Shown here one piece after another: positions 1 to 8,302 of a DNA stretch of 64,000 nt (its first letter is position 1; the number at the start of each line of letters is the position of its first letter). The DNA lies in the NCBI RefSeq assembly GCF_023283535.1, contig NZ_JAKILT010000019.1, positions 1-64,000 on the forward strand. The letters run 5' to 3'. This DNA comes from Shewanella sairae. GTDB taxonomy: Bacteria; Pseudomonadota; Gammaproteobacteria; Enterobacterales; Shewanellaceae. The position numbers and the translations under genes are program-made. The notes beneath the pieces are model-generated. The model saw only the letters and a program-made list of their open reading frames with translations. It was not told where the DNA came from and searched no databases.

Positions 1-91
1 ATAGTTATAATGGCGGCTTGACCCCAAATGAATCTGAACGAAGATTTTGGAATACGTACAAGTCCGTGTCCAGTTTTACTTGACCACTACA
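1..91 (+). mobile_element. Right end of an IS3-family insertion sequence
   Basis: The window opens inside an insertion sequence. Positions 3-83 encode the C-terminal tail of an integrase-type transposase, and the sequence after it ends in CCACTACA at 91. IS3-family ends usually run 5'-TG...CA-3', so 91 is the likely outer edge. The terminal repeat appears to span about 63-91 and overlaps the end of the transposase ORF. The rest of the element, and the target duplication on its other side, lie before base 1. The exact IS name cannot be assigned from this fragment. Confidence 0.75.
3..83 (+). CDS. IS3-family transposase, C-terminal fragment (partial)
   Basis: An open frame from the window edge reads S-Y-N-G-G-L-T-P-N-E-S-E followed by about 14 more residues and TGA at 81-83. 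The pattern (R-P-H)-x-Y-N-G-G-L-T-P-x-E is the typical end of the rve integrase core of IS3/IS150-type OrfB proteins, just after the third acidic catalytic residue. Only the last 26 residues are visible, so the catalytic DDE triad cannot be checked. The family assignment rests on this C-terminal motif and the adjacent terminal repeat. Confidence 0.7.
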   Translation, partial: SYNGGLTPNESERRFWNTYKSVSSFT

Positions 92-521
92 TTAACACGG
101 AAAAAGACCATAAAAAAAACATACCATGCCGACTTAGGACTCCTGATAGCTCTTCATTTGAATTTTGATTAGCTGCAATATTTTTTTCTTCAAAAAAATA
201 ATCTGCTGCAATTCCACCAAGTGTAGCTATACAAAAAGTAAAAACAGATAAATTATCCAAAGTTTGCTCTGATTTTACATCGCTACCAGGAAAAAAACCT
301 ATCCATATCCCCATTGTACCTAGGCCTAGAGCAATAACTGAAAACATTATAAAACTTGGATTTCTTATAATATCAAACAAACTTGAAAGCATGACTCTTA
401 ATAGTTCAAACCAAGCATTCATAGGCATCAGTACTTTTCTAAAAAGCTTATACACCATATTTATCATCCTTATAACCCTTACCACTATCTTATCAAAAGT
501 AATTTTGATTTTATTGAACAT
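87..521 (-). pseudogene. Small membrane protein gene truncated by the IS insertion
   Basis: The open frame starts at ATG 521 and runs 144 codons, but its final Met codon and TAG stop (87-92) are made largely from the IS terminal repeat. The native gene was therefore cut near base 92 and its 3' part is lost or lies beyond the IS. The remaining protein has a basic N-terminus and hydrophobic segments near residues 55-76 and 88-106, with a third starting at about 133. These suggest an inner-membrane protein with a cytoplasmic or periplasmic loop around 108-130. I do not recognise the family. It lies downstream of the HNH endonuclease gene on the same strand, 129 bases away, so it may once have belonged to the same defence island. 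Confidence 0.65.
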
Positions 522-650
522 TAAACATTCCCTACAACTCTAAATTTATTCACTTGCATCACTTTAATAATATTAATATGAATACTTCTCATCAGTTTAC
601 TAGTTCATACCTATCATCATTACATCCTGATAAGTACTCGATTCCCATAC

Positions 651-1520
651 CTACTTCAGTACCTCTTTCTGATGCCAACTCAAGTAGTCAACGTTTGGAA
701 ACCAGTTGACCTTCTTCGGTAAATTAATTAACTTACCATCAAAGTCAAAAAACAAACGTTGTGCTTGCTCCCCACCATTAAGGCTATCTGATAGCTTTAC
801 TTTATAATCTTCAGTAATTGAAAATGCACCTTTATCAAAGGCTTTATGGTGAACAGCACATAAGGTTAAACCATTGGTTACATCGCACGGCCCATGGAAC
901 TGCTTCCATTTGATATGAGCTGCTTCTAAGCCTACAGAGATATCGTCCATTCGCATATCAAAACCACAAACCGCACACTGGTAGTTATAGGCGCGTAATA
1001 CCTCTTTCCTAAATCTAGGGTCTCGCTTCTGAACCTGCTTAAAGCTGAATTCAAGGCCTAGGTGACGCGTAATATCATCAACAATACTCTGTGGAAAACT
1101 ATCTTGTAGAATTGTTTCTAGAAGCTCTAGGGTTAAGTTAGAGTCTTGTTTAATCAATTTATAAGCAGCAGCGTTAAAACCACCGCTTACCTGGTGTTTA
1201 ATTAGTTCACGTTTGCTGGGGTCTGTATTACTCTTACGAGGAATGCAGTTTTCAGCATTATTTAGCGTCCAAATATTATCGTTTATTAATCGCCAAAATG
1301 GGTACTCAGCATGATAAATTGACCGAGCTGGACCAAATCGTTTAAGCAACTCAGTGACCTCTTCGTCAACTTCAGTTTCATAATCAAAATATTGACCATG
1401 ACCTTGGAGATACTTCGAGAGTGCATAGGCCATCATTAATGGTTTGTTAGGTGCACGCTGATCACTTCGAGACCATCGTTTTACAGCTAAGACTGCAGCC
1501 CTAAGTTCATTTGGCGTCAT
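651..1520 (-). CDS. Phosphorothioated-DNA-binding HNH restriction endonuclease (SBD-HNH)
   Basis: This 289-residue protein matches the two-domain layout of type IV, ScoMcrA-like enzymes that recognise DNA carrying a phosphorothioate (sulfur in the backbone). Residues 1-150 resemble the sulfur-binding domain: N-K-P-L-M-M-A-Y-A-L near 25-34, A-E-Y-P-F-W-R-L at 71-78, and H-Q-V-S-G-G-F at 109-115. The Tyr-Pro of the second motif matches the sulfur-pocket residues known in ScoMcrA. Residues 175-235 form an HNH nuclease of the HNH_2 type: C-A-V-C (182-185), E-A-A-H-I (199-203), Asn216 and C-x-x-H-H (221-225). ATG 1520 is preceded by GGAG at a 7-nt spacing. The gene follows dptH on the same strand but a terminator separates them, so it probably has its own promoter. 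The family call is from motifs; cleavage of phosphorothioate DNA by this protein is inferred. Confidence 0.85.
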   Translation of the reverse strand: MTPNELRAAVLAVKRWSRSDQRAPNKPLMMAYALSKYLQGHGQYFDYETEVDEEVTELLKRFGPARSIYHAEYPFWRLINDNIWTLNNAENCIPRKSNTDPSKRELIKHQVSGGFNAAAYKLIKQDSNLTLELLETILQDSFPQSIVDDITRHLGLEFSFKQVQKRDPRFRKEVLRAYNYQCAVCGFDMRMDDISVGLEAAHIKWKQFHGPCDVTNGLTLCAVHHKAFDKGAFSITEDYKVKLSDSLNGGEQAQRLFFDFDGKLINLPKKVNWFPNVDYLSWHQKEVLK

Positions 1521-1626
1521 TTAAATGCTCCATTTCAGCTAAAAGCATTAATATTGGCTTCGTGACACTAGAATTGATCAAACTTAAGAAGTGATTGATA
1601 TCTTGGTTTTTGAGATTTAAATCCAT
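1507..1626 (-). CDS. Possible 39-residue leader or small protein overlapping the HNH gene
   Basis: An ATG at 1626 opens a 39-codon frame ending TGA at 1507, overlapping the first 14 bases of the SBD-HNH gene in another frame. The peptide is amphipathic, with a leucine/methionine-rich centre (I-L-M-L-L-A-E-M), and matches no family I know. The Shine-Dalgarno GGAG of the nuclease gene lies inside this frame, so translation of the small ORF would influence nuclease translation. Its own ribosome-binding site is weak. It could be a genuine small control protein, a translational-coupling leader, or chance. Confidence 0.3.
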   Translation of the reverse strand: MDLNLKNQDINHFLSLINSSVTKPILMLLAEMEHLNDAK

Positions 1627-1697
1627 TTAATTGACTCAGTTATCTGTATTTATTTGATTATATACATTTATTTGGTGCTAATAATATGCGCTATCGC

Positions 1698-1723
1698 AAA
1701 AAACACCCCGAAAGGTGTTTTTT
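1698..1723 (-). terminator. Rho-independent terminator of the dptFGH operon
   Basis: A 10-bp stem (AAAAAACACC/GGTGTTTTTT, loop of 6) lies 22 bases beyond the dptH stop and ends in a T run on the minus strand. It separates dptH from the downstream SBD-HNH gene. Confidence 0.85.
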
Positions 1724-1744
1724 ATCAGTCTGTTAGGTAACTCG

Positions 1745-4700
1745 TTAACCAAGCAGCTCCCAAAACGCTTTATCTTTGATCTTCTGCACCTTCTTATCGC
1801 CATCGACATACAAGCTGTAGTGCTTATCTAGCTCACGTATGCTCTTCATCAAGTTCTCTTGATCAGCCTTATCATCCTTGTTGAAGATTGACTTGATGTC
1901 CTGATTCTTAATCTGCGATACTCGATGCACAATCCAGCTTAAGATGTAAGACGAATAATCATTTTCGCTAGTCTTAAAATGGGTGATATCTTGAGTCGAC
2001 AAAATCACCCCCACTCCGTATTCACGGCCTTCCTTTAGGATATTACGAAGACTAATAAAGTTTTGCGACATAAAATTATCTGCTTCATCAACCAAAATGA
2101 GCTTAGATACTTGCCTCAAATCGCCTTTTACTTCTGGTTTGCCTTCTTTCTGCATTTGCGAATAAAAAAGGTCCAAAGTTAAAGCAACGACTAAACTTTG
2201 TACTTCCCTAGGGTTTTTCGCCACCTCTATAACTGTAACCCCATTTATTAATTCATATAGACTCACCATTTTCTCTGGGTCTGTTTCGAATATTTTTAAA
2301 CGAGCCAGTTTTGACAATGCAGCATATAATGAGTCTTCCTCTACTTTTTCTTGTGCTAGAAAAAGATCCCAAATATTTTCAATGGTTGGCGCAGGTCGTT
2401 TCCAAGTTTCAGGTTTTTCAGAATTGATACCTGCTAAGTCATAAGCTTCTAAAATAATATTCTCTAGCTTCAATTGCTGTTTAGGACCTAGCTTGTATGC
2501 TTTTGTCATCGTTTCAGCAAAACTTGTTGCAGTGTGGATTGGCAACATAGGTGTATCGCCAAATAAGCTTAAGGGGTTGTAGGGCAATTTAAATAATTTG
2601 TACTTCTTTCCATTAGTTGCAGTTAAGAACTTCTCGTCGACATAATCTGACTTGTAATCGAAGATCAAAATACCAATGGGTTTGCCATCAACATTGCGGT
2701 CTTGCTGGCGATACAACTGTGTGACTACTGACTTGGTACACTGCGTTTTACCTGTGCCCATGGTACCGATAATGCCAGAGTTGGTATTCATAAATTTGGC
2801 GGTATTAGTTGGCTCCCAATACACTTCAGCACTGTCACGCACGTCATGACCCACTAGAATCTTTATCGGCTCATTATCTAGCTCAGGTTGATTAACTGGA
2901 GTTGGCTCCGCTGTATTGGAAGGTACATTCAAATCGCTAACTGCTGTATCAGGCTCTTTATTTGCAAGCTTGCTATCTTTTACTGGGTCTTTATTTGGTA
3001 AAAAATCACTGAGCTCGATAGCGCGACTTGAAATCGCAGGAGTATCCACACTTGTGCTTTCTTGAGCAGCTGTATGTGATTCAGGCAAAATCAGCTCTGG
3101 TTGTTTTCTCGTTTCACTTGAATGATCAGCACCAAGCAAATATTTTTCTGGGATATGACAAAGGTGCTCGGGACGAACATCGGTCATTAACTGTTGCAGC
3201 GGTGTACTCACCAGTTGTTTCAAATAACTAATAGGCAGCTGAATTTTTAAGATGTTGTCGACTTCATTAAAATCTGCTTCAAAAAAGGTATCGTTTTCAA
3301 CATGAGATAGCATAAAACCGTCTGGATAGTTTGCTAGCTCAGCAATACTGTAGTCACCTTGTAACCACCATTCTCGATCAGCTAAGAACCCGTCAAAGTA
3401 AGTATCTGAATAAAGATTATATAGCTCATACTTGTCTATCTGCATCAACACCTGTCGGATGAACAGGCCACGATATAACATGCCTGGAAAATCATTACGG
3501 CCCAGTATATCTTCACACAAATAGCGTTTAAGCTCTTTAGCTTGCTGCACACCTTTACTGTGGGTTTGTTTGATGCCGGTTTTCACTTCAAGTGGTAACA
3601 CGTACAACTGTTTATCTTTAAAGCCGACAAACAGCACATCATCAGAGATGAGGCCAGACTTGTAACCTTGGACGTTACGCGAGAAGTCACTATCAGACAT
3701 CTTAAGACCGATGTTACCTGTTACACGGATCATCTCAGCAACCGAGAGCGGTACCCAAGTAATGTCAGATTGAGACAATAAGCAGTTGACGAATTTATAC
3801 GCCCCAATAATGCCCTTTTTCTCTTTACGCTCGTTTGCATTAGCAGTGATCATTTTAAGCAACCACTCACCATTAAAGGCATTAAACTCTTCAGTTATCC
3901 CGCCTTCGTCCTGCTCGAGCACTTTCTTATAAAGCTCAGTTTGGCGAGTAACGGTAATTGCGTCGTAATTCGCCGAGTTGGTGTAGTTATCCGAATAATG
4001 GATCAACACCATGTCTTTTGCGTTCTCGAAAAAGTCTAAGGTCACCTTAGGGTCAATAATGGTCGTCCAGATTGAGCTGACATAAGAACGCTCTAGTAAG
4101 GTTTTAAAGTTATCACTCACCACCAGCGCCATAGACTTTGAGTTACCCGTCGGCTCGCTTGATAGACGGGCGGGCTTGATGAGGCCTCCAAGCTTTTGGG
4201 CGATTTGTAGATGTGGTTGCCCTGCGGTGTCCACATTCTTAAGGCCGAATGCAGTAAAGTAGCTGTCTTGCTTATTGGCAGCGGCTTCGCCTGCCATTAG
4301 ACCATGACAAACTACTCCACTTAGCTGTTTATCTACATTGACATCTCTTGGCTCTACCTTGCTGTTATTTCTAAAAAAGCTAAGGTGTGAATAAGCTTGT
4401 TTGCCATCAATTTTGCCATTTTCAAACTTACTATAGGTAAGTCGAGTGCGTAGCAAATCGATAATCATATCCGCTTGCTCACGTACCGCGCCTTTATCGA
4501 GTTCATATAAGTTTTTAAGCTCATCGTAACTCGCCGTCTCGGCGAAGCGATCGAATTCGCTATAGACGAGTTTATCGTCATACAGATTCACATGAACTTG
4601 GCAGACCTTGTCTTTATTGGCCTTAACAAAATCAACCAGCCCCATAAAAATTTCGTGGTTTGATTTGTTATTAACTGAGTTAATAATCAATGTCGCTTTC

Positions 4701-6970
4701 GGGCCTGCATTAAACAGCGCCGAGAAGGCATTTTTAAATTCACCGACTTTATCTTTTACTAGCTTACGTACATAAGAAAAGCTCGTATCTTGTTGTGGTA
4801 CGAGTTCTAACCAAAAGCTATTTTCTTTCTCTAACTGACTGAAGGCAAAACCATGAATAGGGTCGTAGATAAAGGGTAATAGTCCACGGGCATTTAGCCT
4901 ATCAAGGGTCACTTTTGGCAGTGTCTTAAAACTATGGCTTTGATCTTGGGTTACATGCTCAGCTAATGATAAATAGTAAGCAATGACCATAGGGTGGAAT
5001 GGCGTAATATATTCTTGGCCACCAAAGGTCGCAAATCCGATATTAATCAGCTGTTTTTGCTCTGCTGTAAGCAAAATATCATCACCAATAGCGCTAATCG
5101 CATCATTGTATTGTTTTACAACCTGCCCGGCTAAAACACGATACTCCGGCCCCCAACTACAGAGGCTCGGTAATGTACGGTGTTCATGGTAATAGTCAAA
5201 TAATGCTCGATAAGCAACAAACAGCGACGGATATGTTGCCTCAATATCGTTGAGAGCTAACGGATTTTTTTGCTCATCGCGCCTTGTGAGTAGTAAGCCG
5301 TCAACTATTTCAGCTTCCCACTGCAATAGGGTTAAGCGTTTGCCTTTGGGTGAAAGCTCTTTGTTATCGAGTAAGACTTTATTTTTTGCGCGATTAAAAC
5401 TACCAAGATAGTCATCTTGGTATAGCCGCGTAAATCTGTCTTTATCTAAGATCAGTGGCAGTGTTAGTGAGTCAGTTGCGATTGCGCCTTCAACATTGAA
5501 CGTTAGCCATGAGTCTTGACCTTTAACCACAAAATGTAGCTCATCAGACTCGTTCGCTATCTGCTCGAAATTAATCTCGCTAGTCGTTTCATTGTCGAAC
5601 ACCTGACCAATCTCATCGAGTACCGCTTTAGCGCCTTCTTTACCACCGTCTATGCCAATCACAAAACTGCTGTCTTCTGTTTGCAGTGTGATCCGCGCGG
5701 TCTTCTTGGATGAAGTTGGTGGTTCGATTAGGAAGTTATTTCTAAAGGCATCGATATAGAAGTCACCGCTTTTAATGACTAACACTTTAAACTTATAGCG
5801 TTCTGCTGTTTTCTCTCGTTTTAGGTCAAGAGTGAAGAACATCGCTTTACCTGTATAGGCACCAGTAACCGTAACTCGGCTACGCTTTCCGCCTGAGTTC
5901 ACTGGATTTGCGATTTCAATTAAGTCCGTTTTATTGTGCAGAATTGAGCACTGCTTACGTTCGATTTTACCGCCAATAAACGTCAACTCGAAGCCAAAGT
6001 CTTGTTGGTCTTCCTCTACAACCAAAATCAAATGGCGCTCTCTGCGACCCGCCTTAGTTTCTGACTTGTTCTTTGCTATTAGCTCTCCTTGCAGGATCAC
6101 CTCACTTTCGAGCTCTAATAGGTTTTTTCTGTTTGCTTCCTGCTCTTGCTTACATGCACTAAATTCTAATTCGGTTTTCCAACTTTCAAGGCCTTCGCCG
6201 CCAAAATTTCGCTCAACAAACTTAGAACCGAAATCTTTTTCAGCAAGCTTTTCTTCTAATTCATTAGGGAAATGATGAGTAATACGTTCAATATCTTCAT
6301 ATAGCCGTTTGTTCTCATCAAGTCGTTTATTGATTTGTTCTGGTTTACCATCCCACGTCAGAATTGCAGGGTCATTTAATAAGCCCAGCTCGCTAAACTT
6401 GAGGTCACCATCGAGTAGTGCATTGTAAAGTTTTTCAAAACCAAACATGGTTGCGCCATCATCTACGATTTGATTAAACCTATGCTCAAGTAAACATTCT
6501 GAGACTTTGCGAGTCCCGTTAACGTCATCGATTAACTTGTACATTGCTTGTTTAATCTGCTCTGGGTGCCAGATACTTGCAGGCTGTGCCACATTTTCAG
6601 CAGAATTAATCAGCGTGTCTAGCATACTATTGTGGATAACTAGCAATGCACAGTCTTCAAACTCACCGAATTGCCCAGCAACTTCATCGCGCAAGTGTGA
6701 GATGAAGTTCTCTGTAAAACCAGGTGCCGTATTCGAGTCTTCGCTATGTAATACCGGCAAAAGACGAGAGTGACCACATGTGACTATTGATAACTTTGTG
6801 CCTTTAACATCAATCGTGCCATCGGCTTTTGATACAATCGATTCAAACAGTTTCAAGCTATTTTCATTATCAGGAGACTGGAACTGATATCGATAGCCAG
6901 GCTTAATGGAATGCTGTCCCCAATTTAGGAATTGTTCCGCTAGAAAATCATTAAATTGTTTTAAAGACAT
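1745..6970 (-). CDS. dptH: DNA phosphorothioation-dependent restriction protein DptH (HerA/FtsK-like ATPase)
   Basis: A very large protein (about 1,740 residues) that is last in the dptF-dptG-dptH operon. In Dnd systems the DptFGH (DndFGH) complex restricts DNA lacking phosphorothioate marks. The C-terminal third is a HerA/FtsK-like motor ATPase, counted from the GTG below: Walker A G-T-M-G-T-G-K-T around residues 1408-1416 and Walker B L-I-L-V-D-E-A-D around 1631-1638. The central region includes a D-x-n-L-E-V-K-T-type stretch (V-L-P-L-E-V-K-T-G) that looks nuclease-like, but I treat that as a hint only. ATG 6970 has GGAG 9 nt upstream. A GTG at 6991 is an alternative giving 1,748 residues and a longer overlap with dptG. 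Either start overlaps the dptG 3' end, indicating translational coupling. Function is inferred from the family and operon. Confidence 0.88.
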   Translation of the reverse strand: MSLKQFNDFLAEQFLNWGQHSIKPGYRYQFQSPDNENSLKLFESIVSKADGTIDVKGTKLSIVTCGHSRLLPVLHSEDSNTAPGFTENFISHLRDEVAGQFGEFEDCALLVIHNSMLDTLINSAENVAQPASIWHPEQIKQAMYKLIDDVNGTRKVSECLLEHRFNQIVDDGATMFGFEKLYNALLDGDLKFSELGLLNDPAILTWDGKPEQINKRLDENKRLYEDIERITHHFPNELEEKLAEKDFGSKFVERNFGGEGLESWKTELEFSACKQEQEANRKNLLELESEVILQGELIAKNKSETKAGRRERHLILVVEEDQQDFGFELTFIGGKIERKQCSILHNKTDLIEIANPVNSGGKRSRVTVTGAYTGKAMFFTLDLKREKTAERYKFKVLVIKSGDFYIDAFRNNFLIEPPTSSKKTARITLQTEDSSFVIGIDGGKEGAKAVLDEIGQVFDNETTSEINFEQIANESDELHFVVKGQDSWLTFNVEGAIATDSLTLPLILDKDRFTRLYQDDYLGSFNRAKNKVLLDNKELSPKGKRLTLLQWEAEIVDGLLLTRRDEQKNPLALNDIEATYPSLFVAYRALFDYYHEHRTLPSLCSWGPEYRVLAGQVVKQYNDAISAIGDDILLTAEQKQLINIGFATFGGQEYITPFHPMVIAYYLSLAEHVTQDQSHSFKTLPKVTLDRLNARGLLPFIYDPIHGFAFSQLEKENSFWLELVPQQDTSFSYVRKLVKDKVGEFKNAFSALFNAGPKATLIINSVNNKSNHEIFMGLVDFVKANKDKVCQVHVNLYDDKLVYSEFDRFAETASYDELKNLYELDKGAVREQADMIIDLLRTRLTYSKFENGKIDGKQAYSHLSFFRNNSKVEPRDVNVDKQLSGVVCHGLMAGEAAANKQDSYFTAFGLKNVDTAGQPHLQIAQKLGGLIKPARLSSEPTGNSKSMALVVSDNFKTLLERSYVSSIWTTIIDPKVTLDFFENAKDMVLIHYSDNYTNSANYDAITVTRQTELYKKVLEQDEGGITEEFNAFNGEWLLKMITANANERKEKKGIIGAYKFVNCLLSQSDITWVPLSVAEMIRVTGNIGLKMSDSDFSRNVQGYKSGLISDDVLFVGFKDKQLYVLPLEVKTGIKQTHSKGVQQAKELKRYLCEDILGRNDFPGMLYRGLFIRQVLMQIDKYELYNLYSDTYFDGFLADREWWLQGDYSIAELANYPDGFMLSHVENDTFFEADFNEVDNILKIQLPISYLKQLVSTPLQQLMTDVRPEHLCHIPEKYLLGADHSSETRKQPELILPESHTAAQESTSVDTPAISSRAIELSDFLPNKDPVKDSKLANKEPDTAVSDLNVPSNTAEPTPVNQPELDNEPIKILVGHDVRDSAEVYWEPTNTAKFMNTNSGIIGTMGTGKTQCTKSVVTQLYRQQDRNVDGKPIGILIFDYKSDYVDEKFLTATNGKKYKLFKLPYNPLSLFGDTPMLPIHTATSFAETMTKAYKLGPKQQLKLENIILEAYDLAGINSEKPETWKRPAPTIENIWDLFLAQEKVEEDSLYAALSKLARLKIFETDPEKMVSLYELINGVTVIEVAKNPREVQSLVVALTLDLFYSQMQKEGKPEVKGDLRQVSKLILVDEADNFMSQNFISLRNILKEGREYGVGVILSTQDITHFKTSENDYSSYILSWIVHRVSQIKNQDIKSIFNKDDKADQENLMKSIRELDKHYSLYVDGDKKVQKIKDKAFWELLG

Positions 6971-8300
6971 ATACTGCATCTCCACTGTCACTCATACGCT
7001 CAACATTGCCGATGCGTTCGTAAAATTCGATTAAAGCCTGTTGGCTTTGCTTGTCAAAAAAGACACCTCTTGCTTCGAAAGCTAAGATAAGTTCATGGAA
7101 TCGCAGCTTATCTTTTTCACCCACTGCAATATTGGTCAATAGAATAAGGTAGTCTTGATTAAACACCATTACTCGCCCTGCACGCCCCCTACTCTGAATA
7201 AAGTGAGAGCAAAGCTCAGCTTCTGCTGATTTGACGTATTGCAAATTGATATCGTATCGGGATTCACCACGACCGAATTGCGCTGCACCTAGCTTTAATA
7301 AGTTGTCGAGTTGATCTAGAGGGTCTCTAGAATCCGATAGGCTGGTATTAAGTTGTCTGGTTTCTTTAAATTCAGCTGCGTAGTTTTCAAGTGCATCTAC
7401 ACATGTTGGGTGTTCTGCTAAGTTTTGCGCAAACGCCCAGATGGGCATAATCTGATTTTTGCTATTTTGTAAGCTTTCATTCATCGATAAGTAAGGAAAG
7501 ATACTCCAAAGCGCTGTAGACAATTGCTTATGCCCATAGTCCTTTACCAATTTGCGCTCATCACTTGCTTTTTCGGTATCTAAAATGAAGTAATGTAACT
7601 TAGGGCATGGCTCACCTGAGCGCCAATCTTTTAAATTTAGTGCCAATTGCGCAGTATACAAGTGTGCGTATAGTCGAAGAAAATCTTTGAAAATAGACAG
7701 TAAATATTTAGGCCGCTTACTTAAAAATGTAAGATCTTGTTGAAAATGGTTAGCCATAAATGGCAAATATGGCGCCTCTTTAGTCACTACATCACCCTCT
7801 TCAGGATCCTGAGTTTTAAGGTGAAGGCTGAGTACGTCATATAGCTGCTGCTCGAGAAAGTTTAGCTTTGCATTTGGTTTTTCTGTAAAAGAAAAATCTT
7901 GTAGTAAGCTAGCAAACATATTGCCTAACCGGCTGTTTGGCGTATTACCCACAGCCTTATTCGTTTTGAACAATAAGAATTCTGGTGCAATCTTAAACAG
8001 TTCATCACCTTGAAAATACATTTTATCGAGGATCGGCCAAAAATCAGCTTCATCTAACTTACGCAAGAATGTCTTTTGGCTCGCTTCTTTGAAGTCTGTT
8101 AGTTCAAATTGCTTTTTCTTTTTACCCGCTAGGTCTGTAGGATCTTTAACCAGAATAAATTCTTTTCTATACGCGTGTTTTACCACGTGGCCTAGTGCAC
8201 TGTCCCAGTCAAAAACGTCATATCTATCTTTTGTTCGGATAGGAAAGTAACTGTTTAACGTATTGTTTTTTACCTGCAACTCAGATTTTAATCGCAACAT
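6951..8300 (-). CDS. dptG: DNA phosphorothioation-dependent restriction protein DptG
   Basis: A 449-residue protein between dptF (2 bases upstream) and dptH (overlapping downstream). Its size, position and overall character match DptG, the middle subunit of the DptFGH restriction complex of Dnd systems. I see no nucleotide-binding or nuclease motif; it is a soluble, mostly helical-looking protein. Residues 60-70 carry a lysine-rich patch (A-G-K-K-K-K-Q) and the C-terminus has a short R-G-R-A-G-R motif near 366-371. The call depends strongly on the flanking Walker ATPases and gene order. ATG 8300 immediately follows the dptF stop, so the genes are almost certainly co-translated. Confidence 0.85.
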   Translation of the reverse strand: MLRLKSELQVKNNTLNSYFPIRTKDRYDVFDWDSALGHVVKHAYRKEFILVKDPTDLAGKKKKQFELTDFKEASQKTFLRKLDEADFWPILDKMYFQGDELFKIAPEFLLFKTNKAVGNTPNSRLGNMFASLLQDFSFTEKPNAKLNFLEQQLYDVLSLHLKTQDPEEGDVVTKEAPYLPFMANHFQQDLTFLSKRPKYLLSIFKDFLRLYAHLYTAQLALNLKDWRSGEPCPKLHYFILDTEKASDERKLVKDYGHKQLSTALWSIFPYLSMNESLQNSKNQIMPIWAFAQNLAEHPTCVDALENYAAEFKETRQLNTSLSDSRDPLDQLDNLLKLGAAQFGRGESRYDINLQYVKSAEAELCSHFIQSRGRAGRVMVFNQDYLILLTNIAVGEKDKLRFHELILAFEARGVFFDKQSQQALIEFYERIGNVERMSDSGDAVYVFKTI

Positions 8301-8302
8301 AA

